Positions 7,427 to 13,918 of a DNA stretch of 17,827 nucleotides are shown piece after piece. The translations under genes were made by a program, and so were the position numbers. The stretch's first letter is position 1, and every line of letters begins with the position of its first letter. Where the stretch lies: positions 1-17,827 of the forward strand of contig CAZOMV010000110.1 in assembly GCA_964580995.1 (NCBI GenBank), read 5' to 3'. The notes below the pieces were generated by a model that had not been told where the DNA came from, did not search any database, and saw only the letters and a list, made by a program, of their open reading frames with translations. This DNA comes from JAKJEP01 sp964580995 (GTDB taxonomy: Bacteria; Planctomycetota; Phycisphaerae; Sedimentisphaerales; SM23-30).

Positions 7427-7523
7427 TAGACGCCAGCGTCAAAAGCTCGTCGTCCCCTTGTTATTGGGGCGCCAGAGCTGTTTTTGGAAGTCGATATTGA
7501 CTTTTGGCGTTTCCGTCAACTTA
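7427..7523 (+). repeat. Dispersed ~97-bp element, copy 1
   Basis: From TAGACGCCAGCGTC to CCGTCAACTTA this matches 12932-13027 with three substitutions and one 1-nt gap, in the same orientation and between unrelated flanks. It contains AGCTC...GAGCT arms enclosing CCCC-8 nt-GGGG, and the near-palindrome AAGTCGATATTGACTT. The last 17 nt in reverse complement resemble the first 17 (12 of 17, with GACG and AAAAG conserved), so it has imperfect inverted ends, and both copies are bounded by TA. Here it points away from etfBA, whose ATG is 33 bp beyond its left end. It could be a MITE-like element or a structured RNA/regulatory element. Confidence 0.9.
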
Positions 7524-7701
7524 AATACATAATTCTATTAAATATAAATCGTCTATACGTCCGGTCTGACTTCACTGGTAAGACTAAGAAGTATAGAAAT
7601 TTACATTATTGGCGTCAAGAAAAACCTTTATGGCTTGCCTGATAATACACTTATTTTCCATGCACATACTTGATTATAGGCGATGGCCCCTGTATAAACA
7701 T

Positions 7702-7717
7702 TGTGACTTACATCACA
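7702..7717. promoter_or_regulatory. CRP/FNR-family operator candidate
   Basis: TGTGA-CTTACA-TCACA is an exact match to the CRP half-site pair with 6-bp spacing. Its centre is about 80 bp upstream of the start expected from the promoter at 7755-7783, a distance compatible with class I activation. It would fit carbon-source control of the glycoside-hydrolase-like lipoprotein at 7842. The match is seen in sequence; that this organism has a CRP-type regulator with this specificity is assumed. Confidence 0.45.
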
Positions 7718-7754
7718 TAAATGATGGATTTGTATAGCGGAGTTTTTATTTTTG

Positions 7755-7783
7755 TTGCATGATCTTATTTGCCCCATTAAAAT
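7755..7783 (+). promoter_or_regulatory. Sigma-70-type promoter candidate for 7842 gene
   Basis: TTGCAT (7755-7760), a 17-bp spacer, and TAAAAT (7778-7783) form a good -35/-10 pair 58 bp before the ATG at 7842. They lie downstream of the CRP-type site. Such matches also occur by chance in AT-rich DNA. Confidence 0.4.
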
Positions 7784-7841
7784 GAATAACAGAACAGTAC
7801 ACTACACTGGTCTAAGATATATTCTTTGAAAGAAAGGTTTA

Positions 7842-10592
7842 ATGATGCATAGAAGAATTGTTTTTGTGATGGGTTTGATTGTTCTATGGATCGGCGGCTG
7901 CGGGCAGACGGAATCCAAAACCAATCCGGCGTTAAAACCTGTTCCGGTAAGCCTGGGGGTTTCCGACTCCGCCATCGGGCGACTGGTCCGGGATGAGCTG
8001 GAGTTATACCTGGAGAAGATATTTACCAATCCAATTCAACTAAATGCAAAAACAAATCATTTTTCTCTGATAATCGGCACGCCGGAAACAAATGAACGGA
8101 TTCAGCAGATGGTCCGGGATGGTGCATTGAATCTACCTAGCGGCGTCAATGCCGACCAGGGCTATACGCTGAAGACCATCGGCGAAACGATTTATCTGGC
8201 CTCCTCTACCGAGCAGGGGCTGCTGTATGGAATCTATGAACTGCTGGAGGCGTATGGTGTCTATTTCCAGATCAGCGGGGAGCGGCTGCCGGCGGCGCGG
8301 GAATTTTATGTTAAACCGCTGGATGTTTGTCTGTCGCCAGTTTTCCAATACCGGGGTTTGCTGCCCTGGGATAATTTTCTTTGCGGGATGTCGGGGTATC
8401 ATCCGGAGGATTATCAGGAACTGATTAATCGCGCGACACGTATGAAATTCAACATGCTGCAATTCCATTTTTATCCCGGAATCGCGTTTTTTACGGAGAC
8501 CTGGAATGGCGTGCCGGTAAATCCGGGTTTTGTCGGCAGTCCGGTGGATGTTTTTTCAACCCAGGGGGCGGTTGGGGAAGAAGCCTTTGGGGATATCGAG
8601 AAATTCGGACCGATACCCTATGTACAAAATATTGGCAATCCCCGCAGGCAGGCGGAGGCATGTCAGGCCATGCTGCGGGAAGTGATCGATTATGCCCATG
8701 CACACGGTTTCAAGACCTGTGTGGGATTTGAATTGATGATGCCCAACGGCGGGGATTTCAAGACCGCGCCCAAACCGAGTACCTGCCTGATCGATCCGCT
8801 GGATCCGAATAATGCGGAAAAATCGGTGGCCCGGTATCGGTGTCTGGTGGATACCTATCCGAATTCCGATTTTTACTGGATGTGGGAGTCGGAAGCGCAG
8901 GGGTGGTTCAATCGCGAGGTTGGCCCGCAGCCGGGTCATGCGGATATGCGAGAAAAATACAAACACTGGACCAGCAATGCCAATGCGGCAGGAGATATTG
9001 ATTATGCCTATCTGTTCCGGGAGGTGGCCCGGCGGCTGACGGCGGAGGAACGGTCCCGGTTGGCGACGGGCGGCTGGAGCATCGAGCACATCTTCCCGGG
9101 TATGGATCCGGATTTTCCCGAAGAGGTAATATTCGCGTCGTTGAATTCCTATGTTCCGCCGCTGGCGGTGAACGACCAGGTTCCCAGCTATCGGGTGGCG
9201 CAGACGGGCCGGCGGGCCTGGATGATCGAATGGTGGGAATTCGACGGCGGGCAATGGTTCCCGCAGTTTCGTGCCAACTGGCAGGAAGAAATGTATAAGC
9301 AATGCGTGTCGTATGGGGTGGAGAGTGTAACGCTGCTGGGATGGAAGTTGTCGGCGATTGAGCACAATGTCCGCTATCTGAGTGAATTTTGCTGGCATCC
9401 GGAATTGACGGCGGAGGACTTTTATGCCGATTACGCGCAGAAGGTGTATGGTCCGGCGGCGGCATCACTGGCAAAGATATTTCTGGAGTATGACCGGTTC
9501 GAGCCGGATGTTCCCTGCGGGGACGCGACGGGACCGAATATGCACTTTTCGTCCGGGTGGTGCTCCTGGGATCTGCCCAAATTACCCATTAGCCAAAAAG
9601 CTCTGGATGAGGAAGGCTGGAAATCCCGGCTGGGCAAGACGCCCGGCCATATCGAGGCGATGCAAAAATTTTACCACATGGATCAGCAGGCGATTGCTGG
9701 GATAGATGGTATCCTGCCGCAACTGGATGAGCAGGGAGCCTCCTGGGCACGATTGCTGAAGAATCGGCTGGAGACCCGCGGTTTTTATATACAAATGATG
9801 CTGAAAATCGATGAGCTGGTTGTGAAATATGACGAGACGATGCACTCGCAGGGGATTCAGGAAGCCAGGCAGGCGGCAGCACCGCTAGCGGAGCAGGCAA
9901 CGGAATATGCCAGACTGACGATTGAAAGATATGCCCGGGAGGTTCGTAATCGCGGGGACCTGGGGGTGATTGCCCAGGTTAATGAACAGGTGTATCGGAT
10001 GGTCAGGAATTATGCCAGGAGCCTGCGCGATGAGGAATCCTCCTTTGCGAAAATCGACTGGACTACGTTCCGGATGCATCCGGCGATATCTTTCGATTTT
10101 TCGGAAGATTCTCCCTGGGGATATCGAGATGGGAAGGCCAATACGACGCCGGGTGAGGCGGATGGCAAGCCGGCACTCCGGGTGGAAATCGGTGATGGTG
10201 CTACCGTTTTTAATTCGCTGTTTATTCGCAGTGAGATTGTCGATCTGGAAATGGCAGGTTATCTGGATTTTATGATTCGCACAACTGCCACGGAGCCGCT
10301 GGCGATCATGTTCCAGGCGGAAAGCGATCCTCCACAGCAATGGCGGGCCTTAAACCTGATTGGTACTCAGACGGGTTATGCCAATGCGGATAGTCTGCCG
10401 GTTGGGGCAATCAATGACGGAAACTGGCATCGGGTGACCTGGAATTTGCAGGAGTTGTATAAAGAACAAATTACATCCACCGATAAAGGACGGATTAAAA
10501 ATCTGATCCTAGGCTCCTGGGAGAAACCTTCCGAGCCGATCGTAGTCGAATTCCGCGATTTTTCTCTGGGCCGCCGAAATACGCTGGATTAA
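7842..10592 (+). CDS. Lipoprotein, glycoside hydrolase-like, 916 aa
   Basis: Probably a membrane-anchored or exported carbohydrate-active enzyme. The signal peptide ends in a lipobox (LWIGGC, Cys20). About 35-150 resembles the small alpha/beta domain that precedes GH20, GH67 and related barrels (IIGTPETNERI, then GYTLKTIGETIYLASSTEQG and LLYGIYELLEAYGVYF). About 160-560 looks like a TIM barrel: RATRMKFNMLQFHFYP, YAHAHGFKTCVGFELM, YPNSDFYWMWESEAQGW (about 343-355) and AWMIEWWEFDGG (about 460-470). The last two carry candidate catalytic acids, but I cannot assign a GH family or substrate. About 620-745 is helical. About 750-916 looks like a beta-sandwich module (ALRVEIGDG, GYLDFMIRTTA, NWHRVTWNLQEL, VVEFRDFSLG). 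The ATG 7842 (another at 7845) follows agaaagg. It is convergent with the 10614 gene, 21 bp away. Confidence 0.85.
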   Translation: MMHRRIVFVMGLIVLWIGGCGQTESKTNPALKPVPVSLGVSDSAIGRLVRDELELYLEKIFTNPIQLNAKTNHFSLIIGTPETNERIQQMVRDGALNLPSGVNADQGYTLKTIGETIYLASSTEQGLLYGIYELLEAYGVYFQISGERLPAAREFYVKPLDVCLSPVFQYRGLLPWDNFLCGMSGYHPEDYQELINRATRMKFNMLQFHFYPGIAFFTETWNGVPVNPGFVGSPVDVFSTQGAVGEEAFGDIEKFGPIPYVQNIGNPRRQAEACQAMLREVIDYAHAHGFKTCVGFELMMPNGGDFKTAPKPSTCLIDPLDPNNAEKSVARYRCLVDTYPNSDFYWMWESEAQGWFNREVGPQPGHADMREKYKHWTSNANAAGDIDYAYLFREVARRLTAEERSRLATGGWSIEHIFPGMDPDFPEEVIFASLNSYVPPLAVNDQVPSYRVAQTGRRAWMIEWWEFDGGQWFPQFRANWQEEMYKQCVSYGVESVTLLGWKLSAIEHNVRYLSEFCWHPELTAEDFYADYAQKVYGPAAASLAKIFLEYDRFEPDVPCGDATGPNMHFSSGWCSWDLPKLPISQKALDEEGWKSRLGKTPGHIEAMQKFYHMDQQAIAGIDGILPQLDEQGASWARLLKNRLETRGFYIQMMLKIDELVVKYDETMHSQGIQEARQAAAPLAEQATEYARLTIERYAREVRNRGDLGVIAQVNEQVYRMVRNYARSLRDEESSFAKIDWTTFRMHPAISFDFSEDSPWGYRDGKANTTPGEADGKPALRVEIGDGATVFNSLFIRSEIVDLEMAGYLDFMIRTTATEPLAIMFQAESDPPQQWRALNLIGTQTGYANADSLPVGAINDGNWHRVTWNLQELYKEQITSTDKGRIKNLILGSWEKPSEPIVVEFRDFSLGRRNTLD

Positions 10593-10604
10593 AGATCCTA
10601 GGAA

Positions 10605-10623
10605 TCGAAGCTTCTAACTTCGA
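10605..10623. terminator. Weak hairpin between convergent genes
   Basis: TCGAAG-cttctaa-CTTCGA forms a 6-bp stem spanning the stop codon of the minus-strand flavoprotein gene and the 21-bp gap to the lipoprotein gene stop. No U-run follows on either strand, so an intrinsic terminator role is doubtful. Confidence 0.25.
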
Positions 10624-11189
10624 ACCAGCTTCAGTCCCAATGCATACGCTTCCTGCAAAGCGGTTGGATGTTCTCGAATGGCTCCTTTTGCATCGACACC
10701 TTCGATGAGCAGGTTCCCCCAATATTCCATCTGCAGGGTGTCGAAAAACCATTTCATGGTGATTTTGGCTCCGGCGAAGACTTTTTCTCCGCGGGTGGCG
10801 CCAACCGCAATAAAAATTCCCCGCCGGCGCGGCTGCGCGGCGGGAGTTAACTCTTGTTTTAAAACATATCGTCTGGCCCAGAATACCTGACAACGATCGA
10901 TAAATAATTTCGCCTGAGCACAATGGGCCATAAAATAAATCGGACTGGCCAAAACCAGGACATCGGATTCCAAAATCTTCTGATAAAGCGTCTGCATATC
11001 ATCCTTAATATTGCATTGGCCGGTCCGGAGACAGTGATCACATTGCGTACACGAATGGATACTGAAATCGGAAAGAGCATATTTTTCAATTTCTGAGGGG
11101 CCCTCCCTGGCACCGCGAAGAAATTCATCCAGCAATAATTCCGTATTTCCGCCCCGTCGAGGGCTGCTGGTAATGGCCAGAATTTTCAT
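10614..11189 (-). CDS. Iron-sulfur flavoprotein / NADPH-dependent FMN reductase family
   Basis: A 191-aa flavodoxin-fold protein. The FMN-phosphate loop is the N-terminal SSPRRGGNT (8-16). It is followed by a cysteine cluster C47-x2-C50-x2-C53-x5-C59 and IKDDM, as in the iron-sulfur flavoprotein (Isf) branch, where it can bind [4Fe-4S]. ASPIYFMAHCAQAKLFIDR and GIFIAVGATRG match later flavin-contacting segments, and the length is normal. The expected role is cytoplasmic electron transfer or redox detoxification using ferredoxin or NAD(P)H; the partner is unknown. It starts 42 bp after the sigma factor stop on the same strand, so co-transcription is likely. The SD before ATG 11189 is weak (gaagaaaga, distant). 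Some relatives keep the cysteines without a proven cluster. Confidence 0.88.
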   Translation of the reverse strand: MKILAITSSPRRGGNTELLLDEFLRGAREGPSEIEKYALSDFSIHSCTQCDHCLRTGQCNIKDDMQTLYQKILESDVLVLASPIYFMAHCAQAKLFIDRCQVFWARRYVLKQELTPAAQPRRRGIFIAVGATRGEKVFAGAKITMKWFFDTLQMEYWGNLLIEGVDAKGAIREHPTALQEAYALGLKLVRS

Positions 11190-11231
11190 GATTTACATCG
11201 TCTTTCTTCGGTGCGTTGGATGGATGATTTT

Positions 11232-12116
11232 TCAGGCGAACACCATCCTTTCTTCCGCCACATTTTTCAGCTTGGCAAGAGCTTTGTTTTGAATCTGCCG
11301 GATCCGTTCCTTGGTCAGGCCCAGCTTATCACCCACTTCCTTTAAGGTCAAGGGCTTATGGTCCTTTTGTTCTCCCAGCGAAAATCGCATTTCGACCACC
11401 AACTGCTCTATATGGCTCAGTTCCGCCAGATTATTGTTCATCATCATGTTTACTTCATCGGCATAACCGGATACCCTTTCCTCGCGAAGCCGCTCCAGAG
11501 AGTCATCCTTTTCCAGCGTATTATCGAGTTGTGCAGGAAAAAAGTTACGGTAGCGATAGGTCAGTTTGGCAATCCGGGAAAACGATTTCAAAATTGCACG
11601 GCAGGCATAGGTGCTGAATTTGATACCCCGACTGCAATCAAATTTTTCCGTAGCGCGGAGCAATGCCATACTGCCTTCGCTGATCAGGTCGGTAAACTCC
11701 ACTGTCATGTGCGACATCCGCTTGGCCATTGCCAAAACCAGACCCATATTGGCAGTTACGACCTTCGAGCGGGCTTCCTGCTGCTTGTGATAGCGGCTCA
11801 TCAGTTCGTGCACCAGTTTGGAACGGGAATCTCTGGATCGCAGAAATTTACGACGCAACTGACATAATTTGTACCGGTTATAGTTCAACTGCAGGAAGAG
11901 GGTTTCTTCTTCCCCCTGAACCAAAGCCTGTCCGGCTATCACATCTACCTCTTTTTCCATGTATGGGATCATGATGCTGCTTCGCCGGAATCGCGGATCG
12001 GGTATATAGGCTATCGGCTCGACCAGAATATTTTCCAAAAGCAACTTTTCCGGATTTTTCAGTTTGAGCTTGTCTAGCATTTCCGGAATTTTATTATTTT
12101 GTTCATTCGCCTTCAT
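11232..12116 (-). CDS. RNA polymerase sigma factor, sigma-70 family
   Basis: A 294-aa sigma factor. Region 2 covers about 115-185, with NMGLVLAMAKRM, FTDLISEGSMALLRATEKFD and CSRGIKFSTYACRAILKSFS for core binding and -10 melting. Region 4 covers about 228-285, ending in the helix-turn-helix LTLKEVGDKLGLTKERIRQI followed by KALAKLK for -35 recognition. Only about 40 residues separate them, so region 3 is short or degenerate. The N-terminal ~110 residues (VEPIAYIPDPRF, FLQLNYNRYKLCQLRRKFLR) are not a standard region 1.1. Similar NYxRY-containing extensions occur, to my memory, in planctomycete sigma factors. It is more like a group 2/3 factor than an ECF one. The ATG 12116 has a strong SD (aggagg, 8 nt). 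The AT-rich upstream DNA has several inverted repeats. The regulon is unknown. Confidence 0.9.
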   Translation of the reverse strand: MKANEQNNKIPEMLDKLKLKNPEKLLLENILVEPIAYIPDPRFRRSSIMIPYMEKEVDVIAGQALVQGEEETLFLQLNYNRYKLCQLRRKFLRSRDSRSKLVHELMSRYHKQQEARSKVVTANMGLVLAMAKRMSHMTVEFTDLISEGSMALLRATEKFDCSRGIKFSTYACRAILKSFSRIAKLTYRYRNFFPAQLDNTLEKDDSLERLREERVSGYADEVNMMMNNNLAELSHIEQLVVEMRFSLGEQKDHKPLTLKEVGDKLGLTKERIRQIQNKALAKLKNVAEERMVFA

Positions 12117-12283
12117 TTTATAGGCCTCCTATACTATTTTAGAGTAATTTCAAAGCATCCTGCATACACAAGGAGCAATGCGTATGCCAAATGTTCAAAT
12201 GTTTTCTCGATTTTGATTTAAGTTGCGAATTATAAATAAGTTACGAAATGATTGTCCGAGTCCGGAATTTATGGTAAGTCCCG

Positions 12284-12295
12284 TTTTGGCCAAAA
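12284..12295. promoter_or_regulatory. Perfect palindrome TTTTGGCCAAAA
   Basis: A perfect 12-bp palindrome about 170 bp upstream of the sigma factor ATG. The size and symmetry suit an operator for a dimeric regulator, but no other copy is seen in the window. Confidence 0.3.
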
Positions 12296-12359
12296 ATAAA
12301 ATGGTTTTTCAATCAGGCGGTGTCAATGGAAAGCTATTTTTTAGAAACCACTATTTCTA

Positions 12360-12460
12360 TAAACTATTATAAATAGTAGAGATAGGTATTAGGTAAAACC
12401 ATTTTACCACGTCTCATAACTGTATCGTGAGACAATTTTGAGACACGTTATAATAGTTTA
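12360..12460. other. Candidate structured RNA or regulatory element
   Basis: A perfect 13-bp inverted repeat (TAAACTATTATAA at 12360-12372, its complement at 12448-12460) encloses two perfect hairpins: GGTAAAA-cca-TTTTACC (12392-12408) and GTCTCA-11 nt-TGAGAC (12411-12433). A second TGAGAC at 12439-12444 gives an alternative partner for GTCTCA. A transcript of either strand could fold into a closed multibranch shape with two possible states. It is about 245 bp upstream of both the sigma factor start (-) and the 75-aa gene (+), so strand and target are undecided. It matches no riboswitch class I know. Confidence 0.35.
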
Positions 12461-12706
12461 ATATAGATATAATATATTTTATAATAATTACTTATGGAAA
12501 TTTATCTGTCTTGTAATAAGGAAAAATATCCAGGAATGTATCTTTACTTGATACATATTTTACGATGGTCTAAGGGATTCCATTTTTATCGTATCATGTA
12601 ACTTGTTGCTGGATAAAGCATTAAAATAATCTGTGTATTTATTCCGAAATGGTACGAGCTTTGCGGATTTACATACGGTAGTAAGTAGTTGCGACAGGCA
12701 GAAAAA

Positions 12707-12934
12707 ATGTGTAAACAAACGAATAGAAATCTTTTAAATGCTTTGGAATTGTCTCAAAAGTTGCTGCTTCTGGCTGACGAGGGGGATCGGTATCGGCTGG
12801 ATGTGGGATGTGGAGTTTTATTCGGGACAATTCGAGATTGTGCGTATAAAATACGGTTATTAGCGGAAGCGGAAATAGAAAACCATAAAAATATGGGGAT
12901 CTGGATGGAACCGAGGAAAAAAATAGAAACATAG
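12707..12934 (+). CDS. Small conserved-looking protein, 75 aa
   Basis: Function unknown. The protein is one long helix-rich segment: NLLNALELSQKLLLLADEGD, then DVGCGVLFGTIRDCAYKIR, then LLAEAEIENHKNMGIWM. I recall small bacterial proteins with the same LADEGD / CGVLFG-x-RD-AYKI / LAE-x-E-x3-H layout, so I take it as real, but this is memory rather than a search. An in-frame TTG lies at 12689; I prefer ATG 12707, with a weak AGG 8 nt upstream. The stop codon TAG (12932-12934) is the first three bases of the ~97-bp repeat, so the repeat may have set or changed the C-terminus. Nothing shows a link with the Fe-S genes downstream. Confidence 0.65.
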   Translation: MCKQTNRNLLNALELSQKLLLLADEGDRYRLDVGCGVLFGTIRDCAYKIRLLAEAEIENHKNMGIWMEPRKKIET

Positions 12935-13027
12935 ACGCCAGCGTCAAAGCTCGTCGTCCCCTTGTTATTGGGGCGCCAGAGCTGCTTTTGGAAGTCGATA
13001 TCGACTTTTGGCGGTTCCGTCAACTTA
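12932..13027 (+). repeat. Dispersed ~97-bp element, copy 2
   Basis: This is 96 bp matching 7427-7523 with three substitutions and one missing A. The inner palindrome is perfect here (AAGTCGATATCGACTT, 12991-13006), whereas copy 1 has a G-U-type change that still pairs in a plus-strand RNA. It begins at the stop codon of the 75-aa gene and ends 27 bp before the nifU ATG, with the element reading toward nifU. Confidence 0.9.
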
Positions 13028-13054
13028 GAGTTACATTATAGGAAAACAAACATT

Positions 13055-13918
13055 ATGTGGGATTATACAGAAAAGGTAAAAGAGCATTTTTTTAATCCAC
13101 GTAACGTAGGGCAAATCGAAAATCCCGATGGGGTTGGCGAAGTGGGTTCCCTGGCTTGCGGGGATGCGTTAAAGTTGATGTTTAAGCTGGATGCGGATGG
13201 CCGGATCACGGAAGTCAAGTTTCAGACTTTTGGCTGCGGCTCCGCCATTGCCTCCTCTTCCGCGTTGACGGAAATCATCAAGGGACTAACACTGGAGGAA
13301 GCGGAAAAAATTACCAATCAGGATATAGCGGATTATCTGGGTGGTCTGCCGGAGCAGAAAATGCACTGTTCGGTTATGGGCCGGGAAGCGCTGGAAGCGG
13401 CCATTGAAAATTATCGTACCGGCGGTACGGTCAAGCATAGTCTGGAAGGGAAGGTAATCTGCACCTGTTTTGGTGTTACGGAAAATGAAATCCGGCGGGT
13501 AACTAAAGAAAATAACCTGAAGACGGTGGAAGAGGTGACGAATTATTGCAAGGCCGGCGGCGGCTGCCGAGGCTGCCATCCCGATATTGAGAATATCATC
13601 CGTGAGGTCCAGCAGGAGAACGCCCGTCAGCAGCAAAAAGATATCCCGCCTCAAAAACCGGCCAGGCCGCAAAAGCCGCTGACCAATATCGAGAAAATCC
13701 AACTCATTCAGAAAACGCTGGATCAGCAGGTTCGTCCGGCTTTACAGGCCGATGGGGGAGATCTGGAATTGATTGATGTGGAAGGCAACCGGGTGATTAT
13801 CGCTTTTCGAGGCATGTGCGCCAAGTGCCAGGTTTCGGAATTCACCCTGGCCGAAGTCGTACAGGCCCGATTGCGGGAGTTTGTCAGCGAAGACTTGATT
13901 GTGGAAGAGAAAAAATAA
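13055..13918 (+). CDS. nifU: NifU-type Fe-S cluster scaffold, three domains
   Basis: A 287-aa scaffold on which NifS-supplied sulfur and iron form clusters. The IscU-like domain 1-125 has ligands C35 (ACGD, Asp37), C61 (FGCGSAIASSS) and C105 (HCSVMG). The central BFD-like [2Fe-2S] domain has C136-x-C138 and C171-x2-C174. After a Gln/Pro-rich linker (about 188-215), the Nfu domain 220-287 has DGGDLELIDVEG and C255-x2-C258. Spacing is nearly that of Azotobacter NifU, so all three domains look functional. The frame is open back to 12962 through the repeat, but homology starts at MWDYTEKVKEHFFNPRNVG, so ATG 13055 is the start (SD aggaa, 11-12 nt away, weak). No nitrogenase genes are nearby, so a general Fe-S role is likely. 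The TAA overlaps the nifS ATG. Confidence 0.95.
   Translation: MWDYTEKVKEHFFNPRNVGQIENPDGVGEVGSLACGDALKLMFKLDADGRITEVKFQTFGCGSAIASSSALTEIIKGLTLEEAEKITNQDIADYLGGLPEQKMHCSVMGREALEAAIENYRTGGTVKHSLEGKVICTCFGVTENEIRRVTKENNLKTVEEVTNYCKAGGGCRGCHPDIENIIREVQQENARQQQKDIPPQKPARPQKPLTNIEKIQLIQKTLDQQVRPALQADGGDLELIDVEGNRVIIAFRGMCAKCQVSEFTLAEVVQARLREFVSEDLIVEEKK

Larger units (their letters stand above)
7394..7841. other. Divergent intergenic region, etfBA / lipoprotein
   Basis: These 448 bp separate two divergent genes. From the etfBA side they hold an A/T-run leader, the ~97-bp repeat (7427-7523), an AT-rich stretch without recognisable sites (7524-7700), a perfect CRP-type site (7702-7717), a -35/-10 pair (7755-7783) and the SD gaaagaaagg for the gene at 7842. 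Neither strand has a plausible gene. Confidence 0.75.
12117..12706. other. AT-rich spacer rich in inverted repeats, 590 bp
   Basis: No gene is seen between the divergent sigma factor and the 75-aa gene. Next to the sigma gene is its SD and an inverted repeat GCATAC (12162-12167)/GTATGC (12182-12187). Further out are the palindrome TTTTGGCCAAAA, TGGTTT (12302-12307)/AAACCA (12345-12350), and the nested group at 12360-12460. From 12460 to 12680 it is very AT-rich without clear structure. Promoters for both flanking genes should lie here, but I cannot place them with confidence. Confidence 0.7.

Noticed and set aside
7427..7523. Integron attC site as an explanation for the ~97-bp element
   Set aside because: The ends lack proper RYYYAAC/GTTRRRY core sites and the genes between the copies are not cassette-like.
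8556..9398. 280-codon open frame on - opposite the lipoprotein gene
   Set aside because: Arg/Pro/His-rich shadow translation; the + strand has a signal peptide, lipobox and coherent domains.
7427..13027. Region between the two ~97-bp copies as a composite transposon
   Set aside because: No transposase or integrase lies between them, and the enclosed genes look like ordinary chromosomal genes.
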